From: Xiheicaenibacterium sp046351325
Lineage (GTDB): Bacteria; Myxococcota_A; Polyangia; Polyangiales; Polyangiaceae
Assembly: GCA_046351325.1 (NCBI GenBank)
Contig: JAXLYR010000002.1
Span: 434,001 to 498,000 of the forward strand
DNA length: 64,000 bases
Direction: 5' to 3'
This document shows, piece by piece, positions 52,887 through 60,909 of this stretch (positions are counted from its first letter, which is position 1; each line of letters starts with the position of its first letter). Under the pieces are notes generated by a model, which was not told the origin of the DNA, ran no database searches, and saw nothing but the letters and a program-made list of their open reading frames with translations. The translations under genes and the position numbers were made by a program.

Positions 52887-55800
52887 TCACTCGCCGTGCG
52901 CTTCGTGGAGGGCCTTCTTGGTCGCGTCGTCCAGCGCTCCGGTCGGCGCGAGCCCGCTCTTCTTCTGGAAGCGAGCGAGTCCGTCCTTCAACCGAGCGTC
53001 GACGTCGCCCTCCGAGATCACCTCGCCTTGGGTCGGCACGTAGCCGAGGTGCTCGAGGCGTTGGTAGAGCCCAGTCGGCTCCTCGATCGGGTCGAGGTCA
53101 CCGATCATCACGGGGAAGACCATTCGCTTGCTGGGGAAGGCGATGCGCACCTCGCGGACGTGCAGCGGCGCCTCGACGACGACGGTTCCATTCTTGTCAG
53201 TCTTTCCCTTGGTCTCGGCGCCGAGACCCTGAATCACATATTCGACGTCCGCCCACGGTCCGCCCCGGTCCTCGTAGGTGAACCGTGCAGTCGTCTTCGG
53301 GACCTTGGCTTTGTATTCGTTCTTCGTGCCTTTGGTCAGCGGCTCACCCTGCCGAACCGATCGGGGGAAGTGCAGAATGTCACCCGCGAGGAGCAGGGTC
53401 GGGTCTTTGCGCCGCGCCTTGAGGTCCTTGTTCTTCGGGTCGTTCCAGATCTTCTCTTCGTCGAAGCCATGAATGAAGGCGAGCTTCCCGACGTAGTCGC
53501 CGCGACGCACGACATAGGGCTCGAAGGGCTTCTGGTCGAAGTCACCTGGCATCTTCAGATCCGAGAAGACGACCTTGCCGTCCGCGGCGAGCTCGAGCTC
53601 GGCCTTACCGTCTTTGTCCGTCCTGCCGCTCAGTTCGGTGCCGTCCTTCAGGCGCACCAGGTAGCGTTGCTCTGCGAGCGGCGCCCCTGTCTCCTCGTCT
53701 TTCAACAAGATGGTCGTCGGGGGCTCCGGGTCCTTCGGTTTGGGGTCGGTCGCGCTGTCTGGCGAGTTGAGGAGGATCTTCGAGCCGTCGACTTTGACCT
53801 CCTTTTCCATCGAGATGGACGCGGACTCCGTCTTGATGAGGAGCCGCTTGTCCAAAGACAGCTTGGCCTTGTCCTTGGATTGGAGCGTCATCCCCTCGTC
53901 GCCGACAGAGATGGACCCGCCAGCGCCTTTGGAGCTTATGGCGGCGGCCAAGATCTCGATCTGTTCGGCGGTGATTCGAATGGCGCTCTTACCGACGCGT
54001 AACACGAGCTCCTTGTCGGAGCTCAGCTCGAGCCTGTCGAGGCCCGACAAAGAGGCCGTTCCCTCTGCGTGCGTCGTCCAAGCGCGCTTGCGGTCGCTCT
54101 TGCCGACGACAGTCGTCATGCTGCCCTCGACGCGGGTCGTATAGTCGGTCGCAAAGGTGTGTTGCGACTCGCCCTGGATATGCCGTTGTTCGCGCCCCTC
54201 GACGCGCGTCACTGCCATTCCGGCGACGCGCTCGTCGCGATTGCCGGCGACGACATCGACCTGGTGACCCTCGATTTGGCGATGCCAATCGCTTCGGACG
54301 TGTTGGGTGAGATCCTTGCCGACCTCCTCCATTCGGTTGCCCAAGACGCGGAGCGACTCGTCAGCGCGGACGACGAGGCTGTGGTTCTTGCCAACGACCT
54401 CGTCGAGGTCGTGTTGAGCATGCAAATAGACCTGTTCGCGGCCGGCCGTGTCGTCGAACGAGAGCTCATTGAAGCCTCCACCTCCCGGATAGGAGTGTGT
54501 GCGCAGGCCGCTGCGAGCCTTGTTTTGAGGCAGCGCAAAGGGCACGGGGTGCGCTGCGTTCGGCAGACAACCCATCACGACAGGACAGTCCTGATCACCC
54601 CCGAGGAAGGAGACGAGGACCTCCATTCCGACGCGGGGGATGAATTGACTGCCCCAGCCGCTCCCCGACCAGGACTGCATGAGGCGTATCCATATCGAGC
54701 TCCGCTCGTCGTGTTTGCCCTCGAGGTCCCAATGGAATTGGACCTTGATGCGCCCGAACTCGTCGACGTGGATCTCCTCGTTCTTCGGGCCGACGACGAC
54801 CGCCGTCGCGAGCACGTTGTCGAGCGAGCGCCGAGGCCGCTTGGGGCGCGCCGCGATCGCGACAGGCAAGCATTTGAAGCTGTTTCGATAGGGGGGTTCG
54901 TCGGTCGCGCCGAGCTCGGGGAGGACGCCTTTGTGGCGGACCTCGGTGACCCAATATCGATCCGCGAGCGCCTGGCCCTCTTCGGTCTCCAGCGTGAAGA
55001 GCGCGCCGACGCCGAGCGCGCGGCATCGACTCACCCCCTCGGCGACCATGGCGCCGACACGCTCTTGCTCGAGATCGACAGCGGCCCGCGTCGGGTCGAC
55101 CTCCGTCTCCTCGAAGTCGCCGCGGTGCCGATAAACGAGCAGCTGCTCTCGACTCTCAGGGCTCTTGGTGTCGGCTCGGAGATCGAGCAGCGGCCGGCGA
55201 AAGTCGTAGTCCCGAATCAACACCTTCTCGGTGCGCAGCGCCGATCGTCGACTGAACCGCTCGACCTCGCGCTCGTTGTCGCCGACTGCCGTGCCGCCGC
55301 GCCGGAGTGAGAGGACGAGCTCCTCTCGACGCGAATTCGGTGCTCGCTCCTGCGGATTCGGGTGATCGCCGAGCACCAATCGATCCTCGGGCCCGAGCTC
55401 TTCGAGCTTGTCCGCGGGCGTGTGCGCCAGAAAGTAGAAGATGCCCTCCTCCGCGAGCAGGCGCTCGATGAACCCGAGATCCGTCTCGCGGTATTGCACA
55501 CAGTAGCTGCGCGCGGCGTAGGACCGATCGAGGCTGAAATCGACGCCGATGCCCGCGCCCTCCGCCACGCGTCGGACGATCTCGGGCACCGTCAGATCTT
55601 GAAAGATCCGGCTCGTGCGCCTGAGCTTCAGGTACTTGAGGCGAGGCGAGAGCCTCAATGAATAAGGGTGTCCACGCCCGCGCTCCGAAGTGGACGCTTG
55701 GCGAACGGCGGTGATCACGCCAGAGATGCTCCGCGCGCCGCCGCCCTCGAACTGCAGCGTCAGCGCCGCGCGCGTGCCGATGATCGAAGACAGATCCTCG

Positions 55801-55961
55801 CTCTCCTCGGCGAACACCTGCACATCGAACGCAAACGGACGCGACACGCGCTCGAGCCCCGTGAAGCTCGTCACCCGCAGCGTGCGACGACCACCGCTCT
55901 CGTCGATGAGCAGTTCGAAAGCGTCTCGTGTTGCGCGCGGTGTCGGATCAGAGCCTGCCAT
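52887..55961 (-). CDS. vgrG: T6SS VgrG with C-terminal LysM and peptidoglycan-binding domains
   Basis: A 1024-residue evolved VgrG. The gp27-like core (about 10-370) has VQYRETDLGFIERLLAEEGI. The gp5 OB domain (about 385-470) has DEFGRIKVQFHWD, WIRLMQSWSGSGWGSQFIPR and VLVSFLGGDQDCPVVMG. The beta-helix (about 480-720) has repeated turns such as HQVDVVAGNRDERVAG. Beyond the spike come two carboxypeptidase-like beta domains (GAPLAEQRYLVRLKDGTE; WADVEYVIQGLG), a LysM motif starting YVVRRGDY near 816, and a PG-binding helix bundle at about 965-1022 (YQRLEHLGYV, GLARFQKKSGLAPTGALDD). No hydrolase catalytic site is seen, so it may tether or guide cargo to prey peptidoglycan. Confidence 0.92.
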   Translation of the reverse strand: MAGSDPTPRATRDAFELLIDESGGRRTLRVTSFTGLERVSRPFAFDVQVFAEESEDLSSIIGTRAALTLQFEGGGARSISGVITAVRQASTSERGRGHPYSLRLSPRLKYLKLRRTSRIFQDLTVPEIVRRVAEGAGIGVDFSLDRSYAARSYCVQYRETDLGFIERLLAEEGIFYFLAHTPADKLEELGPEDRLVLGDHPNPQERAPNSRREELVLSLRRGGTAVGDNEREVERFSRRSALRTEKVLIRDYDFRRPLLDLRADTKSPESREQLLVYRHRGDFEETEVDPTRAAVDLEQERVGAMVAEGVSRCRALGVGALFTLETEEGQALADRYWVTEVRHKGVLPELGATDEPPYRNSFKCLPVAIAARPKRPRRSLDNVLATAVVVGPKNEEIHVDEFGRIKVQFHWDLEGKHDERSSIWIRLMQSWSGSGWGSQFIPRVGMEVLVSFLGGDQDCPVVMGCLPNAAHPVPFALPQNKARSGLRTHSYPGGGGFNELSFDDTAGREQVYLHAQHDLDEVVGKNHSLVVRADESLRVLGNRMEEVGKDLTQHVRSDWHRQIEGHQVDVVAGNRDERVAGMAVTRVEGREQRHIQGESQHTFATDYTTRVEGSMTTVVGKSDRKRAWTTHAEGTASLSGLDRLELSSDKELVLRVGKSAIRITAEQIEILAAAISSKGAGGSISVGDEGMTLQSKDKAKLSLDKRLLIKTESASISMEKEVKVDGSKILLNSPDSATDPKPKDPEPPTTILLKDEETGAPLAEQRYLVRLKDGTELSGRTDKDGKAELELAADGKVVFSDLKMPGDFDQKPFEPYVVRRGDYVGKLAFIHGFDEEKIWNDPKNKDLKARRKDPTLLLAGDILHFPRSVRQGEPLTKGTKNEYKAKVPKTTARFTYEDRGGPWADVEYVIQGLGAETKGKTDKNGTVVVEAPLHVREVRIAFPSKRMVFPVMIGDLDPIEEPTGLYQRLEHLGYVPTQGEVISEGDVDARLKDGLARFQKKSGLAPTGALDDATKKALHEAHGE

Positions 55962-56026
55962 GGCTCTTCATCGAGCAGGAAGCAGGCCACGAGCATTCGA
56001 CCTCAAAGGCGCGCGCTTAGGCCCTT

Positions 56027-56068
56027 GTTACGCTGACTGCCGGGTTACGCGCGCGGCTCGGCCGTAAC
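56027..56068. promoter_or_regulatory. Three GTTACG half-sites between vgrG and ligA
   Basis: GTTACG occurs at 56027-56032 and 56044-56049, and its reverse complement CGTAAC at 56063-56068, the last two forming an inverted repeat with a 13-bp spacer. They lie in the roughly 160-bp divergent gap and may be a regulator site for either gene. Confidence 0.35.
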
Positions 56069-56120
56069 GACGGAGCTTCGGGCATTGACTGCGCCGCCGG
56101 GAAAAGTCCCAATCGCGCCG

Positions 56121-58205
56121 ATGACGGACACCGACGCCCTGAAGCGTGAGCTCGACGAGCTCGCGGCCCAGTTTCGGCACCACGAAGCGCTCTATCGCGC
56201 CGGCAAGCCGGAGATCTCCGACGCCGAGTTCGACGAGCTCGCCGACCGCTACGCGGAGCTGGCGGACGCGCTCGATCTGCCCCAAGCCGAGCGCGTCGAC
56301 GCGCGACCTGGTGTCGATCACACCGAGGGCTTCGCCGAGGTCGTGCACCGCATCCCGATGCTGTCGCTCGAGAAGCTCACACCCAACAAGAAGGACAGCC
56401 GCGGGCAAGCCGTCCCACTCGGTGAGCAGCTCGTCCTCTGGGTCGATCGCCGTCGCAAGGACTTGGAGCTCGGCGCGCAAGCGTCGCTGCCGCTCTACGT
56501 CGAGCCGAAGATCGACGGCATCAGCGTGTCTCTCCTCTACGAGAAGGGGCGGCTCGTCCGCGCCGTCACGCGTGGTGACGGCAAGAAGGGTGACGACATC
56601 ACCCGGCAGGTCGTTCGCGCACAGGCCGCGCCCACCGCACTGCGCATCAAGGGCGAACTCGAGATCCGCGGGGAGCTCTATTGGCCGCGCGCCGCGTTCG
56701 AGCGCTGGAACGAGAAGCTCGAGCGCGCCGGCGAGGAGCGGATCGCGAACCCTCGCAATGGGTGCGCGGGCATGATGAAACGCAAGGACCCCGCAGAGCT
56801 CGACGGCGTAGGTATAACGTCGTTCTTGTATTCGGTCCCGTGGAGCGAGGGCGTCACGCTGCCCGACCGGCAGAGCACGCTGCTCGAATTCCTCGGTGAG
56901 GCTGGCGCTCCCGTGTACCTCGAGCACACGAAGGTCGCGCCCGACGCGGCGGCCGTCCTCGCGCACTGTGAGTCGTACACGACAAGGCGTGGCGCGCTCG
57001 AGTTCGAGATCGACGGCATGGTCATCAAGATCGACGAGCTCAAACACTACGGAAAGCTCGGCGCGACCGGACACCACCCGCACTGGGGCATTGCGTACAA
57101 GTTCCCGCCCGAGCGCAAGATCTCGCGCGTGCGGTTCGTCGAGGTCTCTGTCGGCAAAAGCGGGCTCCTGACGCCGCTCGCGCACCTCGAGCCGGTGCAG
57201 CTCGCCGGCACCACGGTCGAGCGCGCGAGCTTGCACAACTACGTGGAGACCACGCGCAAGGACATCCGGGTCGGCGACGACGTCGAGGTCGAGAAGGCGG
57301 GCGACATCATCCCGCAGATCATCCGCTCGGTGAAACACGCCGAAGGCAGCGTGCCTCTCGAGCGCCCGACCCGCTGTCCGGCGTGTGAGTCCGAGGTCGT
57401 CGTCGAGGAGATCTTCGTGCGCTGTCCCAACCCAGCGTGCCCTGCGCAGCGCCACGGGCGGCTCACGCATTTCGCCTCTCGCAAGGCGATGGAGATCGAC
57501 GGGCTCGGTGAGTCGCTCGTCACGCAGCTCATCGAGAAGCGCGGCGTGACTGCGCCACACGAGCTCTTCGCGCTCACGAAGAAGGACATCTCGTCGCTCG
57601 AGCGAATGGGGGACAAGAGCGCAGAGAACATCGTCCGCGGTCTCGAGGGGGCCAAAGGCAGGGGGCTCGCGAGGGTCCTATATGCCCTCTCGATTCCCCT
57701 CTTGGGCGAGGGCACGAGTGAGGAGCTCGCTAGGTATTTCGGGTCCGCGCGCGCCCTGTTGGCGTTCGCGAAGCGGTATGTCGCCGGCGACGCCGAGGCG
57801 ATCGCGACGGTGGCCCCCGACAAGGGATCAGGCGCGATCGAGGGGCTCGCGCGCAAGAGCGCGGACGTCGTCTTCAGCGCCCTCGCGACCGACGCGCTCG
57901 GGATCATCTTCGAGGGGCTCGAGAAGGCGGGCGTCTCGCTCGAGGCCGCGAGCGCGAAGGTCGAGCTCGTGGAGGGTGTCGCGGGCAAGACCTTCGTCCT
58001 CACCGGGACGCTGCCCACGTTGAAGCGCGACCAAGCCGGTGACCTCATCAAGGCCGCCGGCGGCAAGATCTCGGGCTCTGTTTCGAAGAAGACCGACTAC
58101 GTCGTCGCAGGCGAAGAGGCTGGCAGCAAGCTCGAGAAGGCGCAGTCCCTCGGCGTGAAGATCATCGACGAAGCGGCGCTCCTCGTGCTCCTCGGCAAGG
58201 CGTGA
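56121..58205 (+). CDS. ligA: NAD-dependent DNA ligase LigA
   Basis: A 694-residue NAD+-dependent DNA ligase. The Ia and adenylation domains hold the AMP-accepting Lys130 in YVEPKIDGIS and RAVTRGDGKKGDDIT. An OB fold follows with AYKFPPERK. The zinc finger uses Cys419, Cys422, Cys435 and Cys440. Helix-hairpin-helix repeats (about 450-600) and a C-terminal BRCT domain (about 617-694: KTFVLTGTLPTLKRDQAGDL) complete it. The segment before the lysine (MLSLEKLTPNKKDSRGQ) differs from the usual MLSLDNAF, so it may be a diverged or second LigA. I chose the ATG at 56121; a TTG at 56085 is also in frame. The stop overlaps the hydrolase start. Confidence 0.93.
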   Translation: MTDTDALKRELDELAAQFRHHEALYRAGKPEISDAEFDELADRYAELADALDLPQAERVDARPGVDHTEGFAEVVHRIPMLSLEKLTPNKKDSRGQAVPLGEQLVLWVDRRRKDLELGAQASLPLYVEPKIDGISVSLLYEKGRLVRAVTRGDGKKGDDITRQVVRAQAAPTALRIKGELEIRGELYWPRAAFERWNEKLERAGEERIANPRNGCAGMMKRKDPAELDGVGITSFLYSVPWSEGVTLPDRQSTLLEFLGEAGAPVYLEHTKVAPDAAAVLAHCESYTTRRGALEFEIDGMVIKIDELKHYGKLGATGHHPHWGIAYKFPPERKISRVRFVEVSVGKSGLLTPLAHLEPVQLAGTTVERASLHNYVETTRKDIRVGDDVEVEKAGDIIPQIIRSVKHAEGSVPLERPTRCPACESEVVVEEIFVRCPNPACPAQRHGRLTHFASRKAMEIDGLGESLVTQLIEKRGVTAPHELFALTKKDISSLERMGDKSAENIVRGLEGAKGRGLARVLYALSIPLLGEGTSEELARYFGSARALLAFAKRYVAGDAEAIATVAPDKGSGAIEGLARKSADVVFSALATDALGIIFEGLEKAGVSLEAASAKVELVEGVAGKTFVLTGTLPTLKRDQAGDLIKAAGGKISGSVSKKTDYVVAGEEAGSKLEKAQSLGVKIIDEAALLVLLGKA

Positions 58206-59077
58206 CCGAGCCCACGACGAGCCACCTCGACGTCGACGGCGCGACGCTCTTCGTCACGCGCTGGCCCGGCCCAGCGTCCGCTATGCCGATATTGCTCCTC
58301 CACGGGGGGCCGGGCTTATGGGATTATCTCGGTGAGGTCGGAGCGGCCCTATCCGACCTCGGTGAGGTCATGAGCTACGATCAGCGCGCGTGCGGCCGCA
58401 GCACGGGCGGCCTGCACGACCTCGCGCGAGCCGTGGCCGATCTCGACGCAGTCGCGGCCGCGTTCACCCGAGAGCCGCTCGTCCTCGTCGGGCACTCGTG
58501 GGGAGCGTCGCTCGCGCTCGCTTATTGCCTCGCTCATCCGGAGAGGGTGAGGGGTGTCGTCTACGCGTGCGGCGTCGGGGTAGACCCCAATTGGCGGCTG
58601 TCGTTCACCCGTCGATTCGCCGCGATGACTACCGGTTTGGAACTGCCCACCCTGGTGGAGATCGAGATCGCTCCACCCGAGGAGCGCGCTCGCCTCACGC
58701 GGGAAATCCTCGTGCGTCGCTGGGCCGTCGAGCTCGTCCACTCCCGCGGAGCGGAGGCCCGCGCGGCGACGTTGCTCGTCCCCGGAGTGGTCCTCAACCT
58801 CGACCTCACGCGGTCGCTCTCCCCCGAAGTCGCCGAGACGCTCGAGGGGGAAGAGGTCCTCGCTCGCGCTCGGAAGCTCGATATGCCCTTTCTCCTCGTC
58901 CACGGCGAGCTCGACCCCCGACCCATCGAGTCTGTCGAGCCGCTCGCGCGGGCGCTGCCGCACGCGGAGCTCGTGCGCCTGTCGATGGCAGGCCACTTCG
59001 CCTGGCTCGACGATCCGCAGGGGTTCTTCGGTGCGATACGGCAGTTCGTCGCGCGTCTCGCGTCGCGGTCAGGGTAA
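58202..59077 (+). CDS. Alpha/beta hydrolase (proline iminopeptidase-like)
   Basis: A 291-residue cytosolic alpha/beta hydrolase. The oxyanion region is LLLHGGPGLWDYLG, the nucleophile elbow is VGHSWGAS (Ser in G-x-S-x-G), the acid is in VHGELDPRP and the catalytic His in MAGHFAWLD. HGGPG and DQRACGRST are typical of the proline iminopeptidase (S33) group, though many relatives act on other esters or amides. The GTG start overlaps the ligA stop by 4 bp. Confidence 0.9.
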   Translation: MTEPTTSHLDVDGATLFVTRWPGPASAMPILLLHGGPGLWDYLGEVGAALSDLGEVMSYDQRACGRSTGGLHDLARAVADLDAVAAAFTREPLVLVGHSWGASLALAYCLAHPERVRGVVYACGVGVDPNWRLSFTRRFAAMTTGLELPTLVEIEIAPPEERARLTREILVRRWAVELVHSRGAEARAATLLVPGVVLNLDLTRSLSPEVAETLEGEEVLARARKLDMPFLLVHGELDPRPIESVEPLARALPHAELVRLSMAGHFAWLDDPQGFFGAIRQFVARLASRSG

Positions 59078-59088
59078 TATCCCCCGAG

Positions 59089-59754
59089 ATGACTGCTACG
59101 CGCCTACCCCGCTGGTCCCGATGGTGTCGACATGCGCTTTGCCTGACGGGTGGGCTCTTCGCCTTGGCGACTGCGGCGTGCGACGACGAGACCGAGACCA
59201 TCCCCAATGGTCCTGATCCGGTGACGCTCGACGCCTGCCTCTGGGACTTCGACGCCACGGTCCGAATGGGGCCGAGCGTGAACTTCGCCATTCGGGGCAA
59301 GGTCCTCGCGGCGATTTACGACGGCGGTGGCTACGGCGAAATCAAGATGGACGACGGCTCGCCGAACATCCCTGTAACCTTCGAAACCGAGGGAACCACG
59401 ATGACCATGCGCTTCTGGCTCGCCGACGGCCGCGTGGTCGTCGCGTCGGGCCAGGGCGACGTCGAGCCGACCCAGTGCACGGGCCAGATCGACGGTGACT
59501 TCATCGGCCCTTCGGAAGGTGATGTCGGCGATTGGCTCGGGCTCGCGGACAAGTCGACGACCTGTGATGCGGTCTGTCGCTTCCACGACACGGCCAAATA
59601 CTGCAGCTCGTTCTGCGAGAAGCTCGGGCTCGAGAAGGGCAGCGACGCTCACACGACCTGCAAGACCTCGTGCGAGGCCTCCGGCGACCAGATCTTCTAT
59701 TGCGATGACGTCGCTGGCTTCTACGACTCTTGCTACGACAACTTCGGGCCGTAG
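59089..59754 (+). CDS. Cys-rich lipoprotein of unknown function
   Basis: A 221-residue predicted lipoprotein. The signal peptide ends in LATAAC (Cys31). The N-terminal mature half is beta-rich (MGPSVNFAIRGKVLAAIYDG, VVVASGQGDVE). The last about 70 residues carry nine cysteines in pairs (TCDAVC, YCSSFC, TTCKTSC, FYCDDV, DSCYD), suggesting a small disulfide-knotted domain. No family is recognized. It starts 11 bp after the hydrolase gene and is followed by a strong terminator region. Confidence 0.78.
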   Translation: MTATRLPRWSRWCRHALCLTGGLFALATAACDDETETIPNGPDPVTLDACLWDFDATVRMGPSVNFAIRGKVLAAIYDGGGYGEIKMDDGSPNIPVTFETEGTTMTMRFWLADGRVVVASGQGDVEPTQCTGQIDGDFIGPSEGDVGDWLGLADKSTTCDAVCRFHDTAKYCSSFCEKLGLEKGSDAHTTCKTSCEASGDQIFYCDDVAGFYDSCYDNFGP

Positions 59755-59760
59755 TTTTCA

Positions 59761-59800
59761 CGGGCCAACCTTTTTCGCTTCGCGAAAAAGACATGGCCCG
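59761..59800. terminator. Long nested hairpin
   Basis: An inner stem CTTTTTCGC/GCGAAAAAG (59770-59790, 3-base loop) is nested in an outer stem CGGGCCA/TGGCCCG (59761-59767 and 59794-59800). The inner arms contain T and A runs, so it could stop transcription in either direction between the convergent genes. Confidence 0.6.
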
Positions 59801-59809
59801 GGGCGAGAG

Positions 59810-59841
59810 AGAACGGGGCCCCAACCCCGTTCTGAGTTTTT
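59810..59841 (+). terminator. Rho-independent terminator
   Basis: A 9-bp perfect stem AGAACGGGG/CCCCGTTCT (59810-59818 and 59825-59833) is followed within 3 bases by TTTTT. It would terminate the ligA-hydrolase-lipoprotein operon. Confidence 0.8.
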
Positions 59842-59878
59842 ACGGACCGCCCTCTCGGGCCCTCTCGGGCCCTCGAGC

Positions 59879-60853
59879 TCAGTCGCCGAAGTCTTGAGTC
59901 CAGTAGTGGCCGTATTGGGTGTTCGAGTCGAAGGAGTAGCCGACACCTAGGGTCTTGTAACGGCCGTCCATGATGTTGAGGCAGTGACCGGGGCTCTTCA
60001 TCCAGGCCTGCATGACGGACTCGGGCGTGGGCTGGCCGGCCGCGATGTTCTCCCCGACGAAGGTGCTGGGGAAGCCCGCTGCCTGCGCGCGCTGCGAGGG
60101 GTCCATCCCCTCGGGGTTGTTGTGCTCGAAGTAGCCGCGCTTACCCATGTCCGTGCTGTGACCGCGCGCCGCCGCTCGAAGGTGCGTCTCGGCGGTGAGG
60201 GGGCCCACGGGGGACATCTGCTGACCGCCGCACACCGCGCCGCGAGCGCGCTCGGCGTTCGTCAGCTGAAGGACCTGGTCCTCGAACGAGATCCACTCGG
60301 TCGGCCACGCGTCGCTCGAGCTGGGCAATCCCGATTGACCATTACCGGTTTGCTGATTGCCAGTCTGCTGCCCGCCATTACCGGTCCCGCCGTTTTGGCC
60401 GTTGCCGCCCTGACCGCCCTGGCCGTTGCCTTGGCCGGGCCAGGGGAACGGCCAACTCGCCGGTAGCTGCGTCGGGATCGAGAGGATCTGCGGGAGACCT
60501 TGGACCGCGACCGCGACGCCCGACACTGCGGAGCCGAGCATCGTGGGCCACGTGGGAGCTGCCTGCCCCGACGGGCTCTGCGAGGTCTGCGCCCCGGGGT
60601 ACTGCGTCTGCGGGTATTGCTGCGGATAGGACTGAGGGGATTGCGTCTGCGGCTGGCCCTGGCCGTTGGGGGGATATGCCGCCATCGAGCGCGGTGGGCT
60701 CGTCCAACTCTCCTGCTCTGCGGCGCAGCCCACGCCGAAGAGAGCCACGACGGCGAGCGGTGCACCGAAGAGGGCCGCTCGGCCGAAGTGTGAAGTCTTG
60801 TAAAGAGCCTTGGGGTTGCGAGATACGTTCGAGCCGCCGGTAGACTTCCTCAT
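59879..60853 (-). CDS. CAP/SCP-domain lipoprotein
   Basis: A 324-residue predicted lipoprotein. The signal segment (about 26-42) ends in FGVGC (Cys43). A long Gln/Pro/Gly/Asn-rich linker (about 50-185) follows, with repeated QTGN and GGNGQ units. The C-terminal CAP domain (about 195-324) has LTNAERARG, HLRAAARGHSTDM, YFEHNNPEG, VGENIAAGQPTPESVMQAWMKSPGHC and GHYWTQDFG. The two histidines and glutamates of the CAP site are present (HSTDM, FEHN, GENI, SPGHC). The biochemical role of bacterial CAP proteins is poorly known. Confidence 0.9.
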   Translation of the reverse strand: MRKSTGGSNVSRNPKALYKTSHFGRAALFGAPLAVVALFGVGCAAEQESWTSPPRSMAAYPPNGQGQPQTQSPQSYPQQYPQTQYPGAQTSQSPSGQAAPTWPTMLGSAVSGVAVAVQGLPQILSIPTQLPASWPFPWPGQGNGQGGQGGNGQNGGTGNGGQQTGNQQTGNGQSGLPSSSDAWPTEWISFEDQVLQLTNAERARGAVCGGQQMSPVGPLTAETHLRAAARGHSTDMGKRGYFEHNNPEGMDPSQRAQAAGFPSTFVGENIAAGQPTPESVMQAWMKSPGHCLNIMDGRYKTLGVGYSFDSNTQYGHYWTQDFGD

Positions 60854-60909
60854 CTTGGTTCTGTTTCTTCGACGTGCGAGCGCGTCCGAAGATGCACTAC
60901 ACGGGATTC

